From: a virus
Virus record (IMG/VR): IMGVR_UViG_3300008262_000003
Coordinates: 1 to 64,000 of that record
Direction: 5' to 3' (one strand)
Length of the DNA: 64,000 nt
The translations under genes and the position numbers were made by a program. Below the pieces are notes generated by a model. The model did not search any database. It had not been told where the DNA came from and was given only the letters and a program-made list of their open reading frames with translations. Positions 16,031 through 23,487 of this stretch are shown piece after piece (the stretch's first letter is position 1; each line of letters opens with the position of its first letter).

Positions 16031-16356
16031 ATTCTAATAAATCTTAATATATTTGATGGTAGAACCATACCTACCCTTAAATCTAACACCTTCTCGACCC
16101 ATTTTGCTAACGCATCATATAGTCTTTCTCTATCAAAAGGAATAAATTGTTTAAGTATTTCATAAAATGATTCATTAATATATAGAAAGTTTTTCTTACC
16201 TTCATAATGTTCTTCATATTCTACAATACTTTCACCTTTTTGGTTTTCAAAAACATAAAAATTACCTTTTTTATTCCATGAATAATCCGCATAATTAGAT
16301 TTAATAAATAAATCAATTAATTTAAATACTTGTTGTTCTAATACCGATACTTTCAT
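16027..16356 (-). CDS. YEW/WVE family protein
   Basis: 109 residues: helix MKVSVLEQQVFKLIDLFIKS, YSWNKKGN at the YEW site, FIPFDRERLYDALAKWVEKV as signature. A coupled copy in the 16736-15345 run. Confidence 0.7.
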   Translation of the reverse strand: MKVSVLEQQVFKLIDLFIKSNYADYSWNKKGNFYVFENQKGESIVEYEEHYEGKKNFLYINESFYEILKQFIPFDRERLYDALAKWVEKVLDLRVGMVLPSNILRFIRI

Positions 16357-16736
16357 TATGATAATTTTGCCGGTGTTTTATTAATTTTTTCTACCTTTAC
16401 ATTCAACTTTTCTTCAACCCATTTTACTATAAATTCAATAATAAGATCTTCATTTACTGGTATATATCGTTTCAAATCATTAACAAACTCATTCGTAATA
16501 AATAACCGATCACTAGTAATTCCAAAAGGTCCTTTACCAAGAGTTAAATGATAAAAACTCAAAACAGTATTGTTTTTTTCAGAATTAGAAAATGAAAATG
16601 AATAACCATGTTGATATAATATAGCAGTTTTAGACCCTTGAATAATTTTCTTTTCCCATTCATACTTTTTATATGCCGCGTCCATAAATTTACAAAACAA
16701 CGAATATATCTGATCAGATGTCATTTTTAATTCCAT
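16356..16736 (-). CDS. YEW/WVE family protein
   Basis: 126 residues starting MELKMTSDQIYSLFCKFMDA, with KYEWEKK, then YIPVNEDLIIEFIVKWVEEK. The box (plus 16741-16747) 4 nt upstream fixes the start here, not at the ATG eight codons earlier. First gene of the four-copy run. Confidence 0.7.
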   Translation of the reverse strand: MELKMTSDQIYSLFCKFMDAAYKKYEWEKKIIQGSKTAILYQHGYSFSFSNSEKNNTVLSFYHLTLGKGPFGITSDRLFITNEFVNDLKRYIPVNEDLIIEFIVKWVEEKLNVKVEKINKTPAKLS

Positions 16737-16756
16737 ATAGATAAATACCACAAAAA

Positions 16757-16786
16757 ACAAAAAACCCCAATCCGAAGATCAGGGTC
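16757..16786 (-). terminator. Rho-independent terminator with TTCG loop
   Basis: A 9-bp stem (ACCCTGATC with GATTGGGGT, two G-U pairs) closed by TTCG and followed by T6, ending the 16807 gene. An almost identical copy is at 19033. Confidence 0.8.
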
Positions 16787-16806
16787 GATAATTTTTAACC
16801 AAATAA

Positions 16807-17127
16807 TTACTTGGACATTTCTTTCATAAAACGTTTGGCTATAGGATTTTTTGAATAAACATCACCCAATGATTTGAAATCGTTCATTTTGATTGATCTT
16901 TCAATCGCATCAATTATTGCCGTGTTTTTATTCGTTTTGAACCACTGTTTCGCACCCATCTTATTTTTTGAATATAGGTCAGCCAATTTTTTGCCGAACT
17001 TTTCATTTTCATTTGCTTGTTCAGACACAAAACCTGACATACCAACCAAGGATCTATTTTGTTCTAAGATAACTTTCTTAACTAATCTAACCAAATCGGA
17101 TTCGGTCAATGTAATAACTTTTTTCAT
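16807..17127 (-). CDS. Tagged protein (106 aa)
   Basis: Tag MKKVITLTESDLVRLVKKVILE, then Q. The rest is a short basic helical domain (Lys-rich, FMKEMSK end). A small basic body behind a tag matches the T4 internal-protein style. Single-gene unit: TATTTAT 16 nt upstream, terminator downstream. Confidence 0.65.
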   Translation of the reverse strand: MKKVITLTESDLVRLVKKVILEQNRSLVGMSGFVSEQANENEKFGKKLADLYSKNKMGAKQWFKTNKNTAIIDAIERSIKMNDFKSLGDVYSKNPIAKRFMKEMSK

Positions 17128-17174
17128 AACTAACGTTTTTTATATAAATATATTCAGATTAAGAAAAGAATATT

Positions 17175-17363
17175 TTATTCGGGATTAACTTTCCAACGAA
17201 CACGATAAAGAGCATAATTTTCATCCCACTCAATCTCAGAATACGGACCACCATCAGACGGACCAAAATCACATATAATATCATCGAGTCTAACACCAGA
17301 ATTTTCGATCAGAAAATTCATGGCTTCACTTGCATTCATATCGTTAACCATCATTCTATTCAT
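17175..17363 (-). CDS. Small acidic protein (62 aa)
   Basis: Starts MNRMMVNDMNASEAMNFLIE. The box (plus 17368-17374) 4 nt upstream fixes this start and removes 49 upstream codons that run into the neighbouring gene. The first helix ends in LIE-N, so it may be a minimal tagged protein. No other motif. Confidence 0.5.
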   Translation of the reverse strand: MNRMMVNDMNASEAMNFLIENSGVRLDDIICDFGPSDGGPYSEIEWDENYALYRVRWKVNPE

Positions 17364-17391
17364 AATGATAAATATAAACCAATTTTCAAAA

Positions 17392-17949
17392 TTATTCTTC
17401 CCAATGATATATTTTAACGGTTGCCGATTTTCCCATACAATCCAAATGATCAAGTACTTCCAATTCATTACCTTGATAATAGATCTTATCAATAATTCCC
17501 CATTCAACATCGGGGGTTAATACGGATGATTTCAAATATGTAAAGTCATCTGATTTGGGGACATCATCAGATTCAAACTCATATGAAAAGATTCCACCCT
17601 TGAATTCATCGACGCTAAAATAGACAGAAGAATTTTCGGAAGGGAAAACCTCATAATCGTCAGGTTCCACATTTTCATTTTTCACAATGTCTTCAATTCC
17701 GAATTCCAAAATCAATAATCCATTTTCATCCAGGACCTCAAACAACATTGTTTCATTATCAAAAGGTTTTGTCATATGAAGGACATCACCATCCCACACA
17801 TCAAAGGTTTCCAAATCAAAACGAATTTCACCAACATCATCAATCCCGTTTTCTTCCATAAAACGATTGATAAAATTAACCTCACGATCAGATAGGGTTT
17901 TACCAATAAAATCAGCATTCCACCCATAAGTATTAAGAAGATATCTCAT
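17392..17949 (-). CDS. Hypothetical acidic protein (185 aa)
   Basis: Starts MRYLLNTYGWNADFIGKTLS. The start is set by a host-type -7 box 4 nt upstream; ten upstream codons are rejected. Rich in Asp/Glu, with no recognised motif. Its promoter class differs from the tagged genes on both sides. Confidence 0.6.
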   Translation of the reverse strand: MRYLLNTYGWNADFIGKTLSDREVNFINRFMEENGIDDVGEIRFDLETFDVWDGDVLHMTKPFDNETMLFEVLDENGLLILEFGIEDIVKNENVEPDDYEVFPSENSSVYFSVDEFKGGIFSYEFESDDVPKSDDFTYLKSSVLTPDVEWGIIDKIYYQGNELEVLDHLDCMGKSATVKIYHWEE

Positions 17950-17953
17950 GATG

Positions 17954-17984
17954 CAAATATAACATATAAAAAACCCCAATCAAA
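17954..17984 (-). promoter_or_regulatory. Host-type promoter
   Basis: Minus-strand TTTG-N19-TATATTTG ending 4 nt before the ATG at 17949. The -33 element lies inside the loop of the terminator at 17967. Confidence 0.7.
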
Positions 17985-17997
17985 GGATCGGGGTTAT
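17967..17997 (-). terminator. Rho-independent terminator
   Basis: ACCCCGATC and GATTGGGGT stem with T6 on the minus strand; ends the 18583-18017 gene and overlaps the next promoter. Confidence 0.75.
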
Positions 17998-18016
17998 AAA
18001 ATATTTTAGAAACGTG

Positions 18017-18583
18017 TTATACAAACTTAAGTATTTCACTCATTTTATTAATAATTTCTTTAAGTTTTCCAGGTTCTCTCTCAAATGTCTCTTTGGCGTC
18101 CATCTTACTTTTTTCAATATTAAACGGAGCATCAAGTTTTTTAAACAAAGTCCGTTGCAAAGACACATATTTCTTTGTAAACTCAGATAATGACATCTCG
18201 GGATTTACGGGTCGTTTATTTGTTCTACGAGCCCTCGCCGCATAACCATCTATCATATTTACAGTATCTACTTCAACATCCAAAGACTCTTCAACCCACC
18301 GTTTAATGTAAGAATAGAAACTCGGTTCATCATATGGAAGTTCATTCATAAATAAACGACTTGCCTCCACGGTTCTCGTTGGGCGGTAATATCCAACATA
18401 CGGAGTCATCATCCCGTTATCTATGAATATTACTGAGTCATCACCATCTCCAGCCCAATCAGCATCAGGGAAAAAATGATTAATATCATCTTTGAAGTCT
18501 TCATACCCTTCTTCTTGTTCATTAACAACACGTTTAACCAATCTAATCAAATCGGATTCCGTCAATCTAATTGTTTTTTTCAT
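18017..18583 (-). CDS. Tag fused to a YEW/WVE-like domain
   Basis: 188 residues. Tag MKKTIRLTESDLIRLVKRVV ending N-E before Q. Residues 30-115 then follow the YEW/WVE plan (DADWAGDGDD; LPYDEPSFYSYIKRWVEESL). A basic helical C-terminal region follows. This fusion links the two most repeated elements of the window and implies that YEW/WVE proteins are also virion cargo. Confidence 0.7.
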   Translation of the reverse strand: MKKTIRLTESDLIRLVKRVVNEQEEGYEDFKDDINHFFPDADWAGDGDDSVIFIDNGMMTPYVGYYRPTRTVEASRLFMNELPYDEPSFYSYIKRWVEESLDVEVDTVNMIDGYAARARRTNKRPVNPEMSLSEFTKKYVSLQRTLFKKLDAPFNIEKSKMDAKETFEREPGKLKEIINKMSEILKFV

Positions 18584-18623
18584 ATTTCGTTTTTAGTTAT
18601 AAATATTATCAAAAATGAAAGAA

Positions 18624-19010
18624 TTATTCATCACAAAAAGTTGAGATTTCATCAAAATAATAGTCTTCAATCATATTACCAAATCTAAGTTCGATAAAAT
18701 AATACATCTTATCCTGAAGCCACTCACTTCCGTACGCTTTATCCAAAGGATCATAAGAATACATAAATGTGACAACACTAGATTTAATCACCTCTTCCAA
18801 ATATTTGGAATACTCACCCAAATAATCACAAGGGTTTATCTCATACGATCCCTCCCCAACAATATCTCTAAGATGGTTCATTATTTCATTATCGTTGGAT
18901 CGTCTTAAAAGCCATGACCAAGCCATCAGTTCATCTTTGGTGGCTTCTTGTTCATTGATAACCTTTTTTATCAATCCAATCAATTCATCTTCAGTTAATC
19001 TAACTTTCAT
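18624..19010 (-). CDS. Tagged protein (128 aa)
   Basis: Starts MKVRLTEDELIGLIKKVINE, then Q; the box (plus 19015-19021) is 4 nt upstream. The body is acidic and aromatic, with EEVIKSSVVTFMY and a YYFIELRFGNMIEDYYFDE-like end that resembles a decayed YEW/WVE domain. Function unknown. Confidence 0.65.
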   Translation of the reverse strand: MKVRLTEDELIGLIKKVINEQEATKDELMAWSWLLRRSNDNEIMNHLRDIVGEGSYEINPCDYLGEYSKYLEEVIKSSVVTFMYSYDPLDKAYGSEWLQDKMYYFIELRFGNMIEDYYFDEISTFCDE

Positions 19011-19032
19011 AATGATAAATATACCCAAAAAC

Positions 19033-19060
19033 AAAAAACCCCAATCCGAAGATCAGGGTT
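19033..19060 (-). terminator. Rho-independent terminator with TTCG loop
   Basis: Same hairpin as at 16757, ending the 19329-19069 gene. The duplicate suggests copying of whole gene-plus-terminator cassettes. Confidence 0.8.
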
Positions 19061-19068
19061 TAATAAGG

Positions 19069-19329
19069 TTATTCACCATCAAATATGATTCCCCAATCTT
19101 CGTTGCTAATTTTATCACGACGAATATCGGAATCCATCAACTCCTGATGTAGGGAATCGTAATATTCACCATTCATTGGTTTCATATCACTCGAATTATA
19201 ACGAATGTGTTCCTTGATCTCATCTTCGGTCATTCCCGCCAATTCAGGATAATTATCGGTGTCAACCTCAATCGGTTCTCTAACAATCCAAGTGCAATAC
19301 GACTCGGTAGAATAAACATTTAACTTCAT
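19069..19329 (-). CDS. Hypothetical protein (86 aa)
   Basis: Starts MKLNVYSTESYCTWIVREPI and contains PELAGMTEDEIKEHI, a short segment often seen in small Bacteroidetes phage proteins. Acidic, soluble, no function assigned. Confidence 0.6.
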   Translation of the reverse strand: MKLNVYSTESYCTWIVREPIEVDTDNYPELAGMTEDEIKEHIRYNSSDMKPMNGEYYDSLHQELMDSDIRRDKISNEDWGIIFDGE

Positions 19330-19426
19330 AATATTTTGTTTTTAATAATTATAATCATCAATTTTTTCATTGTCAAATCAAAAAAGGGGGTTGGGGGATT
19401 TTAACCGAAGGTTGTTAAAAAATTTT

Positions 19427-19606
19427 TCAAAAACAATCCTTACAATATTTCCATTCAACAACAGTCTCACCATCCTCAAAGGTCTTACTTTCAAAATAGG
19501 ATCTCCAACCATCACTAAAATATACAACCTCATACCAAGAAGATGTCCCCAAGTCAGTAATGTGGGATATCTTTGCCAATATCGGCTCAAACTCATTAAT
19601 TTCCAT
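19427..19606 (-). CDS. Small hypothetical protein (59 aa)
   Basis: A complete frame, MEINEFEPILAKISHITDLG to a VEWKYCKDCF end. The W/Y-rich core with a GW-SYF segment and a terminal CxxC looks like a small folded, perhaps metal-binding, domain. Confidence 0.5.
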   Translation of the reverse strand: MEINEFEPILAKISHITDLGTSSWYEVVYFSDGWRSYFESKTFEDGETVVEWKYCKDCF

Positions 19607-19625
19607 ACATTTTATTTTTGTTTGT

Positions 19626-19736
19626 AGTCAGGACAGGATTCGAACCTGTATTTGTATATGTTTGTGACCTCGACTGCAGCTGTATCCTCAAACTAAATCA
19701 CCTGCCGATGTGCGTCTACCATTCCGCCACCTGACT
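19626..19736 (-). tRNA. tRNA-like element 1 (anticodon unclear)
   Basis: Minus strand, 111 nt. Acceptor arms AGTCAGG and CCTGACT pair over 7 bp. The T arm (ACAGG-TTCGAAT-CCTGT) is perfect, and the D-arm region TGGCGGAATGGTAGACGCA is that of a leucine tRNA. The stretch between D and T arms is about 20 nt too long, and I find no 7-nt anticodon loop on a 5-bp stem. Either it has a very long variable arm or insertion, or it is a tRNA remnant or mimic. Confidence 0.5.
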
Positions 19737-19744
19737 ATTTGTTT

Positions 19745-19828
19745 TTAGTATACTATACAAAATGCAAGCAATAATGTTAAGATAATCATTGCTGAAGCTA
19801 AGGATAGGGCAAATAACATTTTTTTCAT
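19745..19828 (-). CDS. 27-residue hydrophobic peptide
   Basis: Starts MKKMLFALSLASAMIILTLL and is hydrophobic to its end. A single membrane segment or bare signal peptide lying between the two tRNA-like elements. There is no independent evidence of translation. Confidence 0.35.
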   Translation of the reverse strand: MKKMLFALSLASAMIILTLLLAFCIVY

Positions 19829-19844
19829 AACTTTTATCTTTAGC

Positions 19845-19944
19845 AGTCAGAACAGGACTCGAACCTGTATTAAAGAACTCACTATCTACCGTTACCAGCA
19901 TCCTTAATAGCCCATTGAATTGTTCCCAATTCCGCCACCTGACC
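19845..19944 (-). tRNA. tRNA-like element 2 (anticodon unclear)
   Basis: Minus strand, 100 nt. Acceptor GGTCAGG/TCTGACT (7 bp with two G-U pairs) and T arm ACAGG-TTCGAGT-CCTGT are good. The D arm starts like leucine tRNA (TGGCGGAATTGG) but does not close normally, and the anticodon arm is unclear; a TTAA near the middle could give a UAA anticodon with a poor stem. Clearly related to element 1. Confidence 0.45.
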
Positions 19945-19950
19945 ATATAT

Positions 19951-20214
19951 TTATCGTACCCCAGGATATATCACATCATCGGCTACGATATCCATTTTAA
20001 CACCATCAACCCAAGCGGATGCTTTCCTTGTTCCATACATTTGAAAACTATCACACTCAACAACCGAACCACCACTAGACCATCCACTTCCATTTCTAAC
20101 ATCCAACCGACATTTGCGGTGTTCAACCTCCTTCACATCACAACCATAAAAAATAATTGTCATCAAGAGCACACAACCAAAGGTTCGGGGAAGAATTCTT
20201 TTTCCTGTTTTCAT
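19951..20214 (-). CDS. Lipoprotein (87 aa)
   Basis: Lipoprotein signal with lipobox FYGC (Cys25) after a basic, hydrophobic leader. The mature part of about 60 residues has two further cysteines and a Gly/Ser-rich segment. It should be membrane-anchored; phage lipoproteins of this size often block superinfection, but no homologue is recognised. Confidence 0.65.
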   Translation of the reverse strand: MKTGKRILPRTFGCVLLMTIIFYGCDVKEVEHRKCRLDVRNGSGWSSGGSVVECDSFQMYGTRKASAWVDGVKMDIVADDVIYPGVR

Positions 20215-20237
20215 ATCACTTATTTAACTTAACACCA

Positions 20238-20269
20238 CAAAGGTAATAAACAAAATCCATATTGCCAAA
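20238..20269 (-). promoter_or_regulatory. Host-type promoter
   Basis: Minus-strand TTTG-N20-TACCTTTG, full consensus, about 25 nt upstream of the lipoprotein ATG. Confidence 0.75.
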
Positions 20270-20530
20270 TTAAAAATCAATATTCCGATATATTCTTCTG
20301 TACTCCAAAATCACATCCTTCAAATTATGAACAAATCCCTTGAAGTCAACAACCTCATCAAACTTAAACCGGATGTTCTCCTCATCCCTACTTATCACCT
20401 CATTAACGGAATTATTGATCTCAGATAATATCTCCTTATAAATAACCTCCCGATCAATGGTCCTTCTTAACTCATCCCTAAGTTCAAAAATCTCACCTTC
20501 CAATCTTTGAATTTCATCATTATGTTCCAT
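20270..20530 (-). CDS. Coiled-coil protein (86 aa)
   Basis: Starts MEHNDEIQRLEGEIFELRDE; the first 45 residues form a strong coiled coil. The start follows the -7 box by 5 nt, removing 12 upstream codons. No family recognised. Confidence 0.6.
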   Translation of the reverse strand: MEHNDEIQRLEGEIFELRDELRRTIDREVIYKEILSEINNSVNEVISRDEENIRFKFDEVVDFKGFVHNLKDVILEYRRIYRNIDF

Positions 20531-20535
20531 ATCAC

Positions 20536-20566
20536 CAAATATAAAAACCCCCACCTGAATTATCAA
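20536..20566 (-). promoter_or_regulatory. Host-type promoter
   Basis: Minus-strand TTG-N20-TATATTTG, 5 nt before the ATG at 20530. It overlaps the imperfect terminator hairpin of the gene upstream (20541-20577). Confidence 0.7.
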
Positions 20567-20640
20567 GATGGGGTTTGAACCTTATTTAATATAATTTGGT
20601 GGATAAGAGATAAAAATGTTCTTCAATAAAGTAGTTAGGT

Positions 20641-20823
20641 TCAATCATTAATTTGTTTTGAATCGTCCATTGGTTTCACATCTGGAAGTTCGTTTATTTT
20701 TTGTTTTCCAATTAACTCCATAACTTTCAACATTGGGTGGTCTTTATCCATTTCAGTAAGTCCGTCTAATAGACCACTTTCTTCCCATTTTTTGATAATT
20801 TCTTCTTTTCGTTTATTTTCCAT
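20641..20823 (-). CDS. Small helical protein (60 aa)
   Basis: Starts MENKRKEEIIKKWEESGLLD. Charged helical peptide ending KPMDDSKQIND. TACCTTTG about 20 nt upstream is a -7 match, but its -33 box is poor (TTAG). No function assigned. Confidence 0.5.
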   Translation of the reverse strand: MENKRKEEIIKKWEESGLLDGLTEMDKDHPMLKVMELIGKQKINELPDVKPMDDSKQIND

Positions 20824-20929
20824 ATTTTTATATTTTTTTTCAAAGGTAAAACAAATTAATGACAAAACCTAACAAATGATAAACAACATTAAAACGATTG
20901 TTTATCATCGGACGTTATACACAATATTT

Positions 20930-21172
20930 TTACCTACCTGCATTTTCCATAATATAGTAAATATACATATCCAAGTCAGTCATATTAAAGTAATCTATTT
21001 CATTCTCATTAAACCAATGAATTACTTCCTGTCTATGTATTCCATTATTAACTTTTTTAAGTGAATCCAAACAATCAAGATATTCCGTTGTGTCGTTTTC
21101 ATTAAATTCTTCATTTTCTTTCAAAATTCTTTGTTTGAAAGTGTCTATGTGTTTTCTCATTTCTTTGCTCAT
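20930..21172 (-). CDS. Small helical protein (80 aa)
   Basis: Starts MSKEMRKHIDTFKQRILKEN; all helical, with a WFNENEIDYFNM segment. The first helix ends in ILKE-N and so resembles a tag. A TATTTAT box lies upstream. It is the last conventional gene before the G-rich non-coding zone. Confidence 0.55.
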   Translation of the reverse strand: MSKEMRKHIDTFKQRILKENEEFNENDTTEYLDCLDSLKKVNNGIHRQEVIHWFNENEIDYFNMTDLDMYIYYIMENAGR

Positions 21173-21699
21173 AATTTTCTTTTAAATATAAATATTAACA
21201 ACCCATTCCACATTTTCCAAATTTTTTCCCAAAATTTTTATTTCACTTTTTGGACCTAATTCAGGATGGGGGGTCAGTTTCCCAAAATTTTTCCAGAAAT
21301 TTTTATCAGACATATGGACCACATTTAGATATGGGGGTCAACTTATATAAATTTCATTTAAGGGATTGTCCCCCCATTTTTAACATTTTTTAACACTATA
21401 TAGGGGGGATACGGAGGGGGGGACCCCCATCTATGGGGGGTGTAAGGGGGTCAGGTATAGGGGGTTATGTATTATAAACTATTATATATATCCCCCACCC
21501 CCATATGTTAAATTTTGTTAAAGGTTTGGTATTGTGGGATTGGGTTTGTATCTTTATATTGGGGGACCATATCTTTTTTGTTAAAAAAGGTATGGTTCCA
21601 TTACATATTAAAAACCTTTATAATGTATGGGGTTTGGTAAAAAGTGTATAGGGTTTTCCTCAGAATGGGGGTTAAAAAAGTTTAATTAGATCCCCGACC
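21173..21699. other. G-rich non-coding zone, candidate origin region (left part)
   Basis: No convincing gene over 527 bp. Base composition changes sharply, with long G runs on the plus strand. It holds paired 10-bp-spaced TGTTAA hexamers (21380-21395 on the minus strand, 21506-21521 on the plus strand, a single one at 21579) and the G-run cluster at 21403-21464. Confidence 0.6.
21403..21464 (+). repeat. Potential G-quadruplex cluster
   Basis: Five G runs of 5-7 bases at 21403, 21416, 21435, 21446 and 21460 with 5-12-base linkers. A C5 run at 21424-21428 can instead pair with the run at 21435, so a switch between hairpin and quadruplex is possible. Confidence 0.65.
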
Positions 21700-21981
21700 T
21701 TACACATCATTTAGAATTTTAATACATAACTCACGGATGGTCCTGTCGGTTAGGTCCATATCTTGTTCGGTTATGATCTTGTTATTGAATAGGTCCCCGA
21801 TGATGTTGGACATATTGTGGAACAGGAGTTGGTATTGGGGAGTTCCTTTGTAGTTATACAATAATTTCTTATACGTAAGTGATCCTTGAAGATCATCCCC
21901 CACTCTGAACTCTACAATATGTTGTCCGTTGGGATTGGTCACCACCAATATGTCATACTTCTCTAATATGTATTTTTCCAT
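21700..21981 (-). CDS. Hypothetical protein (93 aa)
   Basis: Starts MEKYILEKYDILVVTNPNGQ. Small alpha/beta protein, no recognised motif. The start follows the -7 box by 5 nt; a GTG two codons earlier is less likely. It is embedded in the candidate origin and its codons follow the same G/C-run bias, so it may be an origin-linked regulator. Confidence 0.55.
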   Translation of the reverse strand: MEKYILEKYDILVVTNPNGQHIVEFRVGDDLQGSLTYKKLLYNYKGTPQYQLLFHNMSNIIGDLFNNKIITEQDMDLTDRTIRELCIKILNDV

Positions 21982-21986
21982 AGTCA

Positions 21987-22016
21987 CAAATATACAACAA
22001 TCATTGGGGTTATCAA
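21987..22016 (-). promoter_or_regulatory. Host-type promoter
   Basis: Minus-strand TTG-N19-TATATTTG, directly beside the DnaA-box pair at 22024. Confidence 0.65.
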
Positions 22017-22023
22017 TATAAAG

Positions 22024-22119
22024 TTTTCCACACCGAATTGTGGATAACTATGTCAGGATCGGGGATTTGTTAAAAAATGTTAAGGTTTGTTAATGTTAAA
22101 TTTTGTTAAAAATTGTTAA
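22024..22119 (+). other. DnaA boxes and phased TGTTAA hexamers
   Basis: TTTTCCACA at 22024-22032 and a perfect inverted DnaA box (TTATCCACA on the minus strand) at 22039-22047, 6 bp apart. Then six TGTTAA hexamers start at 22068, 22078, 22088, 22094, 22104 and 22114, so spacing is 10, 10, 6, 10 and 10 bp. The layout resembles an initiator site next to an AT-rich iteron or unwinding element. Confidence 0.6.
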
Positions 22120-22179
22120 GATTGGGGGACGGGACAATCCCCTCACCTTTGTGTTACGGGGTTTTATGGTTTAATATAT

Positions 22180-22437
22180 ATGACACTTTATGACACCGAT
22201 CTATATGAATTGGTCCTGACGATAGTAAGAAAGGGGTTTATTAAAAAAATCCCCCATAGTGATAGTGTTATAAAGGATTATTTTTACTATATCTATTTCC
22301 CAGCGAATAATATAATGTCCAGTTTAGTGAGCGGGGAGACACGTAGTGTCCTAAAAACCCTATGTTATTATCCTTCAACGAGGTCCTTTGTTTATGTGGG
22401 TGTCATAATGTGTCATAGGATGGAGATCTTTATATGA
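22180..22437 (+). CDS. Hypothetical protein (85 aa), uncertain
   Basis: Starts MTLYDTDLYELVLTIVRKGF. Composition is like the surrounding G-rich zone. Support comes from the next short frame, which starts inside its stop codon (ATGA), a coupling unlikely by chance alone. No family recognised. Confidence 0.4.
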   Translation: MTLYDTDLYELVLTIVRKGFIKKIPHSDSVIKDYFYYIYFPANNIMSSLVSGETRSVLKTLCYYPSTRSFVYVGVIMCHRMEIFI

Positions 22438-22577
22438 TAATCTATGTGGTTATTCTTTACCCCATTCTATCTATGATCTTATATTGGTTCATCCGTATTC
22501 ATCATCTAATATATGGGGTTATCATACAACATACTGATTGGTCCTTCGTATGGATCCCGAATATAACCCAACCATAA
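22434..22577 (+). CDS. 47-residue membrane peptide
   Basis: Starts MIIYVVILYPILSMILYWFI, a clear transmembrane segment, then a short polar tail. Overlaps the 85-residue frame by ATGA. After it, 22578-22795 shows no gene, only a CCCCAC/GTGGGG hairpin at 22724-22746. Confidence 0.4.
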   Translation: MIIYVVILYPILSMILYWFIRIHHLIYGVIIQHTDWSFVWIPNITQP

Positions 22578-22795
22578 TTCCCCGAATTAAAATAAAGGGT
22601 TTTAAGACGATCAAATTATATCGGACATATACTGACATCATCTTCACATAGATCTCTTAACAGACACTCTAAAATGGGGGTAAAATAAGTGAGATCATAA
22701 ATGGGAACGAAACCCATAAACGAAATTCCCCACTTTATGTGGGGAATGTAGTGACCCCGAATAGGGGGTATGGGGTGAAGTGAGTATTTGTGGTC

Positions 22796-23167
22796 TTACT
22801 TATTTTTATATTTTTGTTTAAGATAAAATAACTGATATTCTTTTATCTTATTAAAAACGTAATCGTAATATTCCGCTCTAAGGTAATCTAGTAGTTCACC
22901 ATAATATGTTTGATGAATATCAATTGGTAATACTTTACGTGTTGTCTCCCTAAATATATGATCAACTACATATTTTGAACTATCGGGATCTGTTATATAT
23001 TTCATTAAAGCTTTGTAACGAATTTGTGATAAAATATGTCTGTGTTTTTCTATTTCTTTGTCCAAAATATTTTTAACTTCGTTAAAGTCCATTCTCCTTA
23101 AAATGAATGTCGGTAACTTTTTAGTTTCCTCCCTTAATACTCTTCTTATGGTTTCTTGTAGGTTCAT
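22796..23167 (-). CDS. Tagged protein with RR module (123 aa)
   Basis: Tag MNLQETIRRVLRE, then ET (the 'MNLQENIRRILREET' subtype). Directly after it comes KKLPTFILRRMDFNEVKNIL, a second module shared with 23164, 23960 and 30398 (here called the RR module). A basic helical C-terminus follows. Last gene of the coupled block 24595-22796. Confidence 0.65.
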   Translation of the reverse strand: MNLQETIRRVLREETKKLPTFILRRMDFNEVKNILDKEIEKHRHILSQIRYKALMKYITDPDSSKYVVDHIFRETTRKVLPIDIHQTYYGELLDYLRAEYYDYVFNKIKEYQLFYLKQKYKNK

Positions 23168-23487
23168 CCTCTTGTGTTTTTTAATACCTTATACATAAAC
23201 GTTAATTCATCATCAAAAATATTAACCAAGGTCTTTATTGTTTCCACAACATAATCCTCACTAGTATCAATATCAATGTTATATCCATAGAACATATAAT
23301 TCTCCAAAGTCGCCACAACCAACTTCCACTTAAATTCCTCTAATGAATTGGAATCGTAAAACAAATATACCTTACCTCGATCGAGTTCTTTCTTAAACTG
23401 ATCCATATCAATTCTCCTTAAAAAAGAAGAATGTATCTTATTGTCGTTCTCCCTTAATATTCTTCTTATGGTTTCTTGTATGTTCAT
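23164..23487 (-). CDS. Tagged protein with RR module (107 aa)
   Basis: Tag MNIQETIRRILRE, then N; followed by SSFLRRIDMDQFKKEL, the RR module. The short alpha/beta body resembles the 22796 protein in plan. ATGA overlaps at both ends. Confidence 0.65.
   Translation of the reverse strand: MNIQETIRRILRENDNKIHSSFLRRIDMDQFKKELDRGKVYLFYDSNSLEEFKWKLVVATLENYMFYGYNIDIDTSEDYVVETIKTLVNIFDDELTFMYKVLKNTRG

Noticed and set aside
19716-19946. 76-residue frame on the minus strand
   Set aside because: It runs across the second tRNA-like element and has the typical false protein of a tRNA T-arm (GSSPVLT).
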